The notes under the pieces were generated by a model. It saw only the letters and a program-made list of their open reading frames with translations, did not search any database and was not told where the DNA came from. A stretch of DNA of 37,152 nt from Bacillus sp. ISL-37 (lineage in GTDB: Bacteria; Bacillota; Bacilli; Bacillales; Cytobacillaceae), in contig NZ_JAGGQL010000017.1 of the NCBI RefSeq assembly GCF_018613315.1, positions 1 through 37,152 of the forward strand, written 5' to 3'. The translations under genes were made by a program, and so were the position numbers. Each line of letters begins with the position of its first letter. Positions within the stretch are counted from its first letter, which is position 1. Positions 8,942 to 19,047 of the stretch are shown piece by piece.

Positions 8942-8975
8942 AAGCTCCTGCCAAAAAATAAGGCGGGGCTTTTTT
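8942..8975 (+). terminator. Orphan terminator between abrB and metS
   Basis: AGCTCCTGCC (8943-8952) pairs with GGCGGGGCT (8962-8970), nine pairs with one bulge, followed by TTTTTT. No gene ends just upstream, so it implies a short plus-strand RNA or a remnant. Confidence 0.72.
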
Positions 8976-8980
8976 GATAA

Positions 8981-9163
8981 GGCTCTTTTCTCAAACTTTG
9001 TTGCTATTTGACTAAAAAATAGGATTTAACGACCTATTTTTCTTCGTAAAGTTACTCTTTTGTGAGAAAAGAGCGTGCAAACTTAATACCGACCGGCAAA
9101 ATGTCCTTATATTACGTTAAAATCGGCTTTAGGATTTTAACAACAATCTTTACGAAAACAGCC
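8981..9163 (+). mobile_element. MITE-like element, subfamily A
   Basis: A 183-bp non-coding element with imperfect terminal inverted repeats: left GGCTCTTTTCTCAAACTTTG, right (inward) GGCTGTTTTCGTAAAGATTG. It contains an internal inverted copy of the end (GAGAAAAGAGC, about 9064-9074) and a perfect 9-bp hairpin GTTAAAATC / GATTTTAAC (9116-9124, 9133-9141). Flanks TTTGATAA and TTTGTTAA match 7 of 8, consistent with an 8-bp target duplication. It lies directly after the orphan terminator. The copy at 36827 has the same length. Confidence 0.8.
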
Positions 9164-9340
9164 TTTGTTAAAGTTATATAAAGGCATAGTCCACATTAAA
9201 TTCTCTACTGACAAAATTCGTAAACTATATAGGGAGAATGTCCGTAGTGGAAGATTTTTTTTATAAATAATTATGATTTTCCTAATTGAGTAAAATGAGA
9301 TTGTCGAAACCATTAATAATGGGCCTTTGTTTTACATTAA

Positions 9341-9512
9341 GCTGTTTTCGCACTAAGTGTTGCTTTTCGAACACATACAGTTATCCGCATTCTTAGAGGT
9401 TTCGGGCTCTTTTCGATGATGCTTCCGGATCAAATTTGCGTCAATCATCGTAAAAACCCAGAAGCCGGTTTTTACTTTGGGTGTAAAAGCAACAAAGTTT
9501 ACGAAAAGAACG
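9341..9512 (+). mobile_element. MITE-like element, subfamily B
   Basis: A 172-bp non-coding element with a perfect 8-bp target duplication TACATTAA (9333-9340, 9513-9520). Ends read inward GCTGTTTTCGCACTAAG and CGTTCTTTTCGTAAACTTTG. The interior (CGAACACATACAG, ATTCTTAGAGGTT, CCCAGAAGCCGGTTTTTACT) is shared with the copy at 34292. It occupies the region just upstream of the metS promoter. Confidence 0.85.
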
Positions 9513-9546
9513 TACATTAAAGTGTTATGAATCCTAGGGCGTTAGC

Positions 9547-9555
9547 TGGTATAAT
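9547..9555 (+). promoter_or_regulatory. Extended -10 promoter of metS
   Basis: TGGTATAAT (9547-9555) is a perfect extended -10; the -35 is poor (TTATGA at 9525, spacer 19). No T-box or S-box is recognisable upstream of metS. Confidence 0.6.
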
Positions 9556-9586
9556 AACTACTATTAGAATGAACTAGCAGTTTTAG

Positions 9587-11554
<1,968 letters not shown>

Positions 11555-11564
11555 ATTCAAAATG

Positions 11565-11606
11565 AAAACCTGGAAATGTTTCATGTGTAACATTTTCAGG
11601 TTTTTT
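11565..11606 (+). terminator. Terminator after metS
   Basis: Long stem: AAAACCTG and AAATGTT (11565-11580) pair with AACATTT and CAGGTTTT (11589-11604) with one bulge region; T tract to 11606. Confidence 0.9.
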
Positions 11607-11672
11607 GTGTTAAAAAAGCAATTTTTCTTAAAGAGTGATTTATGATAGTAAGAGAGTTAGATAGCAAGCACT

Positions 11673-11693
11673 CCCGACGATTGTCGGGTTTTT
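11673..11693 (+). terminator. Orphan terminator between metS and tatD
   Basis: Compact 6-bp GC-rich stem CCCGAC / GTCGGG with loop GATT and TTTTT (11689-11693). It lies about 65 bases past the metS terminator with no gene in between; perhaps a back-up terminator or the end of a short RNA. Confidence 0.75.
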
Positions 11694-11789
11694 ATGAAAA
11701 CAGTTGCAAAAATTTGACCTTTACAATGAAAAAAAGTTATGATATCGACACATCTTTATCACAATAATAAGGACATCGCAGTAATTCTA

Positions 11790-11818
11790 TTCAACCTTTT
11801 GTCAGGTATGGTTAGAAT
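11790..11818 (+). promoter_or_regulatory. Candidate promoter of tatD
   Basis: -35 TTCAAC (11790-11795), 17-bp spacer, -10 TAGAAT (11813-11818), about 36 bases before the tatD start. A second candidate, TTGACC (11714) with TATGAT (11738) at 18 bp, lies upstream. Confidence 0.5.
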
Positions 11819-11853
11819 GAAACTGCAGGGCAATGCTGCAAAGGAGTTTTGAC

Positions 11854-12621
11854 ATGCTTTTTGATACACACGTGCACTTAAACGCAGAACAATTCAATGA
11901 GGATCTCCAGGAGGTCATTGACCGCGCAATTGCTGAAGGTGTTACGAATATGGTGGTTGTCGGGTTCGATGAAATAACGATTAAAAAAGCACTAGAGCTC
12001 GCCGAAAGCTATGACTTTCTTTATGCGAGTGTAGGGTGGCATCCAGTCGATGCAATCGATATGACCCAGGATCATCTGGATTGGCTGAAAGAATTGGCAG
12101 GCAATCCGAAGGTCGTGGCACTTGGGGAAATGGGTCTTGATTATTATTGGGACAAGTCACCGAAGGAAATCCAGAAAGAGGTCTTCCGCAAACAAATCAG
12201 ACTGGCAAAAGAAGTGCAACTTCCTATTATCATACATAATCGTGATGCAACAGCAGACATAGTAGAGATTTTAAAGGAAGAGAATGCCGGGGAAGTGGGC
12301 GGAATCATGCACTGTTTCAGCGGCAGCGTGGAAACCGCTCTTGAATGCATTGAAATGAATTTCTTAATTTCGCTTGGCGGGCCTGTTACCTTTAAAAATG
12401 CAAAAAAACCGAAGGAAGTGGCGGTGGAAATCCCATTAGACCGTCTATTGGTCGAAACAGACTGCCCATACCTGACTCCGCATCCATATCGCGGAAAAAG
12501 AAATGAACCAGCCTATGTAAAATTGGTAGCCGAACAAATTGCAGAACTGAAAGGGTTAACTCTTGAGGAAGTGGCAGAAGAAACAGCCAAAAATGCAAAA
12601 AAATTATTCGGCATAAAGTGA
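11854..12621 (+). CDS. tatD: TatD family metal-dependent DNase (YabD)
   Basis: TatD-type hydrolase of the amidohydrolase superfamily, a 3'-to-5' DNase in characterised members. The product is 255 residues, as in B. subtilis. Metal ligands visible along the chain: THVHL (H6, H8), GEMGLDYYWD (catalytic Glu), IIIHNRDA, IMHCFSGS and the aspartate in VETDCPYLTPHPYRGKRNEP (written without interruption here only to residue 20). Start ATG 11854 follows AAAGGAG (11841-11847); the longer frame from 11833 lacks a Shine-Dalgarno. The cell role is probably DNA processing or repair. Confidence 0.94.
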   Translation: MLFDTHVHLNAEQFNEDLQEVIDRAIAEGVTNMVVVGFDEITIKKALELAESYDFLYASVGWHPVDAIDMTQDHLDWLKELAGNPKVVALGEMGLDYYWDKSPKEIQKEVFRKQIRLAKEVQLPIIIHNRDATADIVEILKEENAGEVGGIMHCFSGSVETALECIEMNFLISLGGPVTFKNAKKPKEVAVEIPLDRLLVETDCPYLTPHPYRGKRNEPAYVKLVAEQIAELKGLTLEEVAEETAKNAKKLFGIK

Positions 12622-12787
12622 TAAGGAATGTTGTCGATTTTTCAACAAGGTTGTCCAAACTTTTTATGTTTCTAAGAAGTTCTACATGTCTCACTTGCGA
12701 CATAGGATAACCGTGTCGATAACTCTTGCTTTTCTTTTTATGGAGCATCTTGCATAATAGGGACTACGCTTGGCAAGGGTGTCTGGG

Positions 12788-12817
12788 TTGACAAGTCGGC
12801 AACAATATCTTTATAAT
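12788..12817 (+). promoter_or_regulatory. Sigma-A promoter of yabE
   Basis: Consensus -35 TTGACA (12788-12793) and -10 TATAAT (12812-12817) with an 18-bp spacer, just ahead of the ribosome-binding site. Confidence 0.85.
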
Positions 12818-12846
12818 CACTCCGAGAAGAGGAGGCGTTTTTCATC

Positions 12847-14043
12847 GTGATTAATAGTATGAAAAACCTGTTTTCCAAGACTTTGAGTAAGAAGAAACTA
12901 GTGATTTTTTCTGCTAGTTTCCTAGTTTTTGCTGCTGCTCTTGGGTTCTTCATGTACGAAGGGTCCAAAAATACAGTCGCATTGACGCTGGATGGCGAAG
13001 AAAGAGTCATTAAAACACACGCAAATACTATCCAAGATATATTTAATGATCTCAATATTTCATTGCGCTCAGAGGATTATTTATCGCTGGCGGCAAACAC
13101 GGAGGTTAAAAACAACCTATCGATCGTGTGGAAGCCGGCAAGACAGGTAGAGCTAATACAAGATCAGGAAAAGAAAACGTATTGGACAGCAGCCGATACT
13201 GTAGAGGAATTCCTGAAAGAACAGAATATCGCTATAAATGAACACGACAAGTTAAACCAAAACCCAGACGCTAAACTAAAGCAAGATATGAAGATTGCCA
13301 TTCAAAGAGCTTTCCCGCTCAAGGTTGTAGTAGGCGGAAAAGAGCAAGATGTTTGGTCGACTTCGACTACGGTCGCTGACTTTTTATCACAGCAAGGAAT
13401 CACACTGAACGAAATGGACCGTGTTGAGCCTGCATTAAAGCAGAACGTCACTAAAGATGCCGTGATTAATGTCATTCGAGTTGAAAAAGTCACCGATGTA
13501 GTGGAAGAACCAATTAGCTATGCAGTCATTACGAAAAATGACAGCAAACTGGAAAAAGGGAAACAGAAAGTCGTAACAGAAGGCCAGGAAGGCTTGCTTT
13601 CAAAGGAATATGAAGTAATCCTTGAAAATGGCAAAGAAGTATCAAGAAAACTGGTCAGTGAAAAGAAATTGAAAGAAAAACAGGATAAAGTCGTGGCAAT
13701 GGGAACGAAGGTCATCGTAGCTCAAGTATCACGTGGCTCAAGTGAACCTGCAGGGAAGGAATTTTATGTTTCTTCCACAGCGTATACCGCTAACTGTAAC
13801 GGCTGCTCCGGCTACACGGCAACTGGTATCAATCTGAGGGCAAACCCTAACATTAAGGTCATTGCAGTAGATCCAAGAGTTATTCCTTTAGGAACAAAAG
13901 TATATGTTGAAGGATATGGCTATGCAATAGCTGCCGATAAAGGATCAGCTATCAAAGGCAATAAGATCGATGTCTTTTTCGCGTCAAAGTCGGATGCATA
14001 CCGCTGGGGCCGAAAGAAAGTCAAAATCAAAATCCTAAATTAA
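12847..14043 (+). CDS. yabE: YabE, cell-wall protein with G5 and 3D domains (Rpf/Sps family)
   Basis: A 398-residue cell-envelope protein. The N-terminus has a basic stretch and one membrane segment (about 18-37). Three DUF348 repeats follow (about 43-83, 101-142, 158-197), then a G5 domain (about 212-288), and a C-terminal 3D domain (306-398) with the three aspartates in AVDPRVIP, AADKGSA and NKIDVFF; that domain resembles the lytic transglycosylase fold. It probably cleaves or remodels peptidoglycan. GTG 12847 is 11 bases from GGAGG (12831-12835). B. subtilis YabE (437 aa) is repressed by an ECF-sigma-driven antisense RNA, and a matching antisense promoter is present downstream here. Confidence 0.93.
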   Translation: MINSMKNLFSKTLSKKKLVIFSASFLVFAAALGFFMYEGSKNTVALTLDGEERVIKTHANTIQDIFNDLNISLRSEDYLSLAANTEVKNNLSIVWKPARQVELIQDQEKKTYWTAADTVEEFLKEQNIAINEHDKLNQNPDAKLKQDMKIAIQRAFPLKVVVGGKEQDVWSTSTTVADFLSQQGITLNEMDRVEPALKQNVTKDAVINVIRVEKVTDVVEEPISYAVITKNDSKLEKGKQKVVTEGQEGLLSKEYEVILENGKEVSRKLVSEKKLKEKQDKVVAMGTKVIVAQVSRGSSEPAGKEFYVSSTAYTANCNGCSGYTATGINLRANPNIKVIAVDPRVIPLGTKVYVEGYGYAIAADKGSAIKGNKIDVFFASKSDAYRWGRKKVKIKILN

Positions 14044-14051
14044 TTTCATGG

Positions 14052-14080
14052 ATGCAGGGGAACCTTTCCTCTGCATTTTT
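14052..14080 (+). terminator. Terminator after yabE
   Basis: Nine-pair stem ATGCAGGGG / CCTCTGCAT (14052-14060, 14068-14076) with one G-T pair, followed by TTTTT. It has no U-tract on the minus strand, so it would not stop the antisense transcript. Confidence 0.88.
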
Positions 14081-14118
14081 GTTTTTTCATTTTACGTTTA
14101 AGGTATAATAAGAAAAGT

Positions 14119-14153
14119 GCAAGCGACTCGAGGGTCTAGGTGCTGGAGCTGAA
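14119..14153 (-). repeat. GC-rich dispersed repeat, copy D (partial)
   Basis: AGCGACTCGAGGG, TCTAGG and TGCTGGAGCTG (14122-14151) read, on the minus strand, as CAGCTCCAGCACCTAGACCC plus CTCGAGTCGCTT, the left half of the element whose right half appears at 18041, 23801 and 31060. Surrounding DNA (14081-14226) shows no gene. Confidence 0.55.
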
Positions 14154-14226
14154 CACAAATTACATACCAAAGTTATAATTTAACTTAAGAAAAGCGTAAT
14201 GTATTAAAAACTTTCACACCTATATA

Positions 14227-14252
14227 GACGATTATATTTCAAAAATGTTTCA
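14227..14252 (-). promoter_or_regulatory. ECF-sigma type promoter antisense to yabE
   Basis: On the minus strand: -35 TGAAAC (14252-14247), exactly 16 bp, then -10 CGTC (14230-14227), an exact match to the ECF sigma (X/W/M class) consensus. It points toward the 3' end of yabE, 184 bases away. B. subtilis has a cis-antisense yabE RNA from an ECF promoter in this same gap. Confidence 0.75.
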
Positions 14253-14258
14253 TTTATT

Positions 14259-14281
14259 TCAAAGAAAATGTTTTTCTTTGA
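14259..14281. other. Perfect 10-bp palindrome upstream of rnmV
   Basis: TCAAAGAAAA / TTTTCTTTGA with a TGT loop, followed by an AT-rich run. It lies between the antisense promoter and rnmV; it could be a weak terminator or a protein-binding site. No clear sigma-A promoter for rnmV was found. Confidence 0.5.
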
Positions 14282-14349
14282 TAAATTTTTTATTCAACGA
14301 ATCTAACGCTGTTTAAATAAATTGGCGTATGCATATTAACGGAGGAACC

Positions 14350-15781
<1,432 letters not shown>

Positions 15782-15811
15782 AGTCCGGATATTTTTTCCG
15801 GGCTTTTTTTT
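15782..15811 (+). terminator. Terminator after rsmA
   Basis: AGTCCGG / CCGGGCT (15782-15788, 15798-15804), one G-T pair, then T8. Confidence 0.9.
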
Positions 15812-15833
15812 ACATTTAGGAAATGATACGGGG

Positions 15834-15945
15834 ATTAAGGAATATAATTTATTTTTCAGGAATAAACCTTCACGTTTCAGCAATATATCATGGATTTAAG
15901 GAAAATATCATCCGATATCAAGAAATTAACCAGTAAAATCAAGAA
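15834..15945. repeat. Third degenerate AT-rich phased array
   Basis: Words of the type GGATTAAGG, GGAATAAAC, GCAATATATC, GGATTTAAGG, CCGATATCAAG and CAGTAAAATC recur. The A/T cores are at about 15834, 15862, 15883, 15894, 15915 and 15934, with intervals mostly near 21 or 10-11 bp. This is weaker than the arrays at 108 and 2960. No gene is seen in 15812-16075 apart from the yabG promoter. Confidence 0.4.
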
Positions 15946-15994
15946 AATCCTGCCCCATGAACCAGTATGGCAGCCCGCCAGAGTCCCAAAAAGC

Positions 15995-16022
15995 ACATGT
16001 CTATGGGTATCTGCATATTTTA
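15995..16022 (+). promoter_or_regulatory. Sigma-K promoter of yabG
   Basis: -35 AC (15995-15996), 17-bp spacer, -10 CATATTTTA (16014-16022), which fits CATANNNTA exactly. yabG is a sigma-K gene in B. subtilis. Confidence 0.7.
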
Positions 16023-16075
16023 TGTAAGAATACCACTTAGCGCAGCCTGTGTGCGGGGCAATTGGAGTGAGGATT

Positions 16076-16954
16076 ATGAATATTAACCTCATGGATATCG
16101 TCGGCAGGGTTTCGCATCAATGCGATATTATGTTCCGGGTTATCGATATCAGAGAGAAACATGGCAAAAAAATCGCGATATTATACGGTGAGGATTTCCG
16201 ATTGATTGCGGATGCGCCCTATGAAGATTTAATTAAAATAGATCCGAGTATGCGCATGAGGCTGACAAAGGAATTCCGCTCACTTGAAGAACAGTCATAT
16301 AAGCTATTCAGGCAGGATGTGGATCTGTTACAGCAAAAACAGGAATATGAAACTACTGAGGGATACAGCAAGTCATATAACTACTTTCAGATGCCTGGGA
16401 AGGTGCTCCATATTGATGGAGATCCGAACTACTTAAAAAAGTGCCTGACACTATATGAGAAAGTAGGAGTCCCTGTTTATGGATTCCATTGCAATGAAAA
16501 AGAAATGCCGGATAAAGTCGGATCGCTGATTGATTACTATCGGCCCGATATATTGGTCATTACCGGGCACGATGCCTATTCCAAGTCCAAGGGAACGATG
16601 GACGACCTGAATGCATATCGTCATTCCAAGCATTTTGTCCAGGCCGTAAGAGAGGCCAGAAAGAAAGTTCCGCATCTGGACCAACTGGTCATATTTGCTG
16701 GAGCGTGCCAATCCCATTTTGAATCGTTGATCCACGCTGGAGCCAATTTTGCCAGTTCCCCGTCAAGAGTCAATATCCATGCTCTTGACCCAGTCTATAT
16801 TGTTGCTAAAATCAGCTTTACGCCCTTCATGGAACGCATAAACGTATGGGATGTATTGCGAAATACATTAACGGGAGATAAGGGCCTTGGCGGTATAGAA
16901 ACCAAGGGGGTATTAAGGACAGGAATGCCATATAATAAAAATTCGTCGGACTGA
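16076..16954 (+). CDS. yabG: Sporulation-specific protease YabG
   Basis: YabG processes spore-coat and related proteins in the mother cell late in sporulation. The 292-residue product (B. subtilis 290) keeps the family features: N-terminal DIVGRVSHQCDIMFRVIDI, ILYGEDFRLIADAPYEDL, ITGHDAYSKSKG (about 164-175) and FAGACQSHFESL, the last two probably carrying active-site His and Cys residues. No signal peptide is seen. ATG 16076 follows GGAGTGAGG (16064-16072); the frame from 16049 has no ribosome-binding site. The sigma-K promoter upstream matches its expected timing. Confidence 0.93.
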   Translation: MNINLMDIVGRVSHQCDIMFRVIDIREKHGKKIAILYGEDFRLIADAPYEDLIKIDPSMRMRLTKEFRSLEEQSYKLFRQDVDLLQQKQEYETTEGYSKSYNYFQMPGKVLHIDGDPNYLKKCLTLYEKVGVPVYGFHCNEKEMPDKVGSLIDYYRPDILVITGHDAYSKSKGTMDDLNAYRHSKHFVQAVREARKKVPHLDQLVIFAGACQSHFESLIHAGANFASSPSRVNIHALDPVYIVAKISFTPFMERINVWDVLRNTLTGDKGLGGIETKGVLRTGMPYNKNSSD

Positions 16955-16979
16955 ATAAAATACGGTCCGGCGTTTTTTT
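16944..16979 (+). terminator. Terminator after yabG
   Basis: CGTCGGAC (16944-16951, overlapping the stop codon) pairs with GTCCGGCG (16965-16972); T7 follows. Confidence 0.9.
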
Positions 16980-17060
16980 ATTTTTTGGTACATATTTTAA
17001 CGCATTAAAGGCTACTCTAAAATTGTTGAAATTTAGAAGAAAAAGAAGACCGAAATATAT

Positions 17061-17130
17061 TGACTTTTAAATTTAAGTACTGTTATAATTTATGTTTTTG
17101 TTTGACTAATTAGTGTCATCGTGTTATACT
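17061..17130 (+). promoter_or_regulatory. Tandem sigma-A promoters of veg
   Basis: Distal: TTGACT (17061-17066), 18 bp, TGTTATAAT ending 17090. Proximal: TTGACT (17102-17107), 17 bp, TGTTATACT ending 17130. Both have an extended -10. The pair parallels the two strong veg promoters known in B. subtilis and predicts high expression. Confidence 0.88.
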
Positions 17131-17151
17131 TTACACAGTGAGGTGGACCGA

Positions 17152-17415
17152 ATGCCAAAAACATTATCGGATATCAAAAAAGCGCTTGATTCAAACTTAG
17201 GAAAAAGACTCATGCTAAAGGCCAACGGAGGACGGAGAAAGACGATTGAACGTTCTGGCGTGTTAGCGGAAACTTATCCTTCTGTTTTCGTCATCGAGCT
17301 TGACCAGGATGAAAATGCTTTTGAACGTGTTTCGTACAGCTACGCAGATGTTTTAACTGAAACAGTGGAAATTACCTTCTTTGAAGATACAACAGGATCA
17401 ATAGCTTTGAGCTAA
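17152..17415 (+). CDS. veg: Veg protein
   Basis: An 87-residue protein conserved in Bacilli, strongly expressed in growing cells. In B. subtilis Veg promotes biofilm-gene expression by opposing SinR; the mechanism is not settled. The sequence begins [20 protein letters not shown], with a basic [11 protein letters not shown] segment and an SH3-like beta-rich C-terminal part ending in [13 protein letters not shown] 17152 follows GAGGTGG (17140-17146); the longer frame from 17113 runs through the promoter and is rejected. It is monocistronic between tandem promoters and a terminator. Confidence 0.96.
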   Translation: MPKTLSDIKKALDSNLGKRLMLKANGGRRKTIERSGVLAETYPSVFVIELDQDENAFERVSYSYADVLTETVEITFFEDTTGSIALS

Positions 17416-17438
17416 TTTTTTGGCTCAATGCAGTACAG

Positions 17439-17470
17439 GCAGTCAACTCTCGGGTTAGCTGCTTTTTATT
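17439..17470 (+). terminator. Terminator after veg
   Basis: GCAGTCAAC / GTTAGCTGC (17439-17447, 17454-17462) with one mismatch, followed by TTTTTATTTT. Confidence 0.8.
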
Positions 17471-17508
17471 TTGCCCAAATTTACTTAATAGAAGGATAAA
17501 TAAGGAGC

Positions 17509-17538
17509 ACATGAAAACCTCTTTTTTCAAAAATACTA
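17509..17538 (+). promoter_or_regulatory. Candidate sigma-G promoter of sspF
   Basis: ACATG (17509-17513, 4 of 5 to GNATR), 18 bp, AATACTA (17532-17538, 6 of 7 to CATNNTA). Forespore expression is expected for a small acid-soluble spore protein. Confidence 0.45.
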
Positions 17539-17571
17539 AGGTAACCGTGGTGGTGAAAGGAGATGGTCGTA

Positions 17572-17751
17572 ATGGGCAGAAGAAGAGGGATTATGTCTGA
17601 AAGGTTGAAGGAAGAGCTTGCGAAAGAACTTGGCTTCTATGATGTCGTCCAGAATGAAGGATGGGGCGGGATAAAGGCCAAGGACGCAGGTAACATGGTG
17701 AAGCGAGCGATTGAGCTGGCCGAACAGCAGCTTGCGAACCAGAACCGCTGA
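17572..17751 (+). CDS. sspF: Small acid-soluble spore protein SspF
   Basis: A 59-residue alpha/beta-type-related SASP (B. subtilis SspF 61) that binds spore DNA. It begins [20 protein letters not shown] and contains the SASP hallmarks [22 protein letters not shown] and the helix [12 protein letters not shown]. The frame is open from ATG 17563, but the Shine-Dalgarno AAGGAG (17557-17562) is right next to that codon and 9 bases from ATG 17572, which also gives the family N-terminus. It is followed by a strong terminator. Confidence 0.95.
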   Translation: MGRRRGIMSERLKEELAKELGFYDVVQNEGWGGIKAKDAGNMVKRAIELAEQQLANQNR

Positions 17752-17827
17752 CCCAGATGAAAATTCTTTAGAGACTGCCACACAGCTGCTTTTCGCAGTT
17801 GCCAATAAAATTCAGATCCATCGCGGT

Positions 17828-17852
17828 GCCGGGGCTATTGCTCCGGCTTTTT
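17828..17852 (+). terminator. Terminator after sspF
   Basis: GCCGGGGC / GCTCCGGC (17828-17835, 17840-17847) around TATT, then T5. The following 160 bases (17853-18016) show no feature. Confidence 0.92.
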
Positions 17853-18016
17853 GCATGGATAGAAACCGAGGGCAACTTCCATGTATCCTTCTGCAATTCT
17901 AATTCTTTGTGAAATTACTGTATTCGCGATTACGCAAATGATAAAATAAAGGAATGTTTCTTGCAGAGGAGTCTTGCTTATTTTACTCAGAGAGTATGGT
18001 TTTAACTTAGAAAATT

Positions 18017-18066
18017 GTCCAGCTCCATCGACTCGAGGGGCTGACCAAGGCGCTTGCGCTTTTCTT
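18017..18066 (+). repeat. GC-rich dispersed repeat, copy B
   Basis: Starts GTCCAGCTCCA, continues CGACTCGAGGGG, and ends with the 20-mer CTGACCAAGGCGCTTGCGCT (18041-18060) found identically at 23801 and 31060. It lies directly before a candidate extended -10 (TGGTAAAAT, 18076-18084) for ispE; its TTGCGC (18054) could act as a poor -35 at 19 bp. Confidence 0.75.
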
Positions 18067-18122
18067 TTCTTTTTGTGGTAAAATAGGACAAAATGTGGAA
18101 TTCGTTAAAGTAGGTGGAGGTT

Positions 18123-18992
18123 GTGAAGGTTTTAGTGAAGGCGCCAGCAAAAATCAATTTGTCCCTTGATGTTTTGCACAAACGTCCGGACGGTTACCAT
18201 GAGGTGGAAATGGTCATGACGACGATTGATTTGGCTGATCGCATTGAACTTAGTTTACTAGAAGAAGACAGGATTGTTATCCATTCCCATAATCGGTTTG
18301 TACCTGATGATCAGCGGAATCTTGCTTACCAGGCAGCGCATCTGTTGAAGGAGAGGTTCCAGGTTAAGCAAGGTGTGATTATCGGGATTGAGAAGACTAT
18401 TCCGGTGGCAGCAGGGCTTGCTGGCGGCAGCAGTGATGCAGCGGCAACGTTAAGAGGCTTGAATAAGCTGTGGAAGCTTGGTCTGTCATTGGACGAGCTG
18501 GCTGTGCTCGGTGCTGAAATTGGCTCAGACGTTTCTTTCTGTGTTTACGGAGGAACTGCCCTTGCAACGGGCAGAGGGGAAATTATCGAACAACTGCCGG
18601 CACCGCCAACATGCTGGATTGTTTTGGCGAAGCCATTTATCGGTGTATCGACCGCAGAAGTATATCGCCGCCTTAATGTAGAGAAGGTTCAGCATCCGCC
18701 TACAAAGCAAATGATATCCGCGATTGAAAATGGAGATTTCAATGGAGTCTGCAACAGTGTCGGAAATGTTTTGGAAGATGTGACGCTTTCGCTTTATCCT
18801 GAGGTAGCGCAAATCAAAGACCAAATGAAGAGGTTTGGTGCTGACGCCGTTTTGATGAGCGGAAGCGGACCGACAGTATTTAGCCTTGTGGCTCATGATT
18901 CGCGGATGCATCGCATTTATAACGGCCTACGAGGGTTCTGTGACCAAGTATTTGCAGTGAGAATGCTTGGAGAGCGCCACACTCTTGATTAA
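18123..18992 (+). CDS. ispE: 4-diphosphocytidyl-2-C-methyl-D-erythritol kinase
   Basis: GHMP kinase of the MEP isoprenoid pathway: phosphorylates CDP-ME at the 2-hydroxyl with ATP. The 289-residue product, as in B. subtilis, shows the catalytic-site [12 protein letters not shown] (6-17), the ATP-binding [15 protein letters not shown] (94-108), GSDVSFC (catalytic Asp about 136) and the third GHMP motif MSGSGPTVF near the C-terminus. The frame is open from GTG 18114, but that GTG lies within AGGTGG (18112-18117); GTG 18123 follows it and gives [10 protein letters not shown], so it is preferred. Confidence 0.95.
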   Translation: MKVLVKAPAKINLSLDVLHKRPDGYHEVEMVMTTIDLADRIELSLLEEDRIVIHSHNRFVPDDQRNLAYQAAHLLKERFQVKQGVIIGIEKTIPVAAGLAGGSSDAAATLRGLNKLWKLGLSLDELAVLGAEIGSDVSFCVYGGTALATGRGEIIEQLPAPPTCWIVLAKPFIGVSTAEVYRRLNVEKVQHPPTKQMISAIENGDFNGVCNSVGNVLEDVTLSLYPEVAQIKDQMKRFGADAVLMSGSGPTVFSLVAHDSRMHRIYNGLRGFCDQVFAVRMLGERHTLD

Positions 18993-19034
18993 ATCCGTAT
19001 AATGGTGGTATATTAACCTTAAATATTCGGATTT
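18985..19034 (+). promoter_or_regulatory. purR promoter with paired PurBoxes
   Basis: -35 TTGATT (18985-18990), 18 bp, extended -10 TGGTATATT (19006-19014). Two sites resembling the B. subtilis PurBox (AWWWCCGAACWWT) flank the -10: AAATCCGTATAAT (18991-19003, 11 of 13) and, inverted, 19022-19034 (12 of 13, core TTCGGATTT). They are inverted with an 18-bp gap, as in PurR control regions, so purR is probably autoregulated. Confidence 0.7.
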
Positions 19035-19047
19035 TGGAGGTTCTTGA

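Noticed and set aside
12726-12758. Second promoter upstream of yabE (TTGCTT and CATAAT)
   Set aside because: Spacer is 21 bp; the consensus promoter at 12788 is much better.
17511-17600. 29-codon ORF (ATG 17511, after AAGGAG) overlapping sspF
   Set aside because: The predicted sspF promoter -10 lies inside it, and it overlaps sspF in another frame; the Shine-Dalgarno is only 3 bases away.
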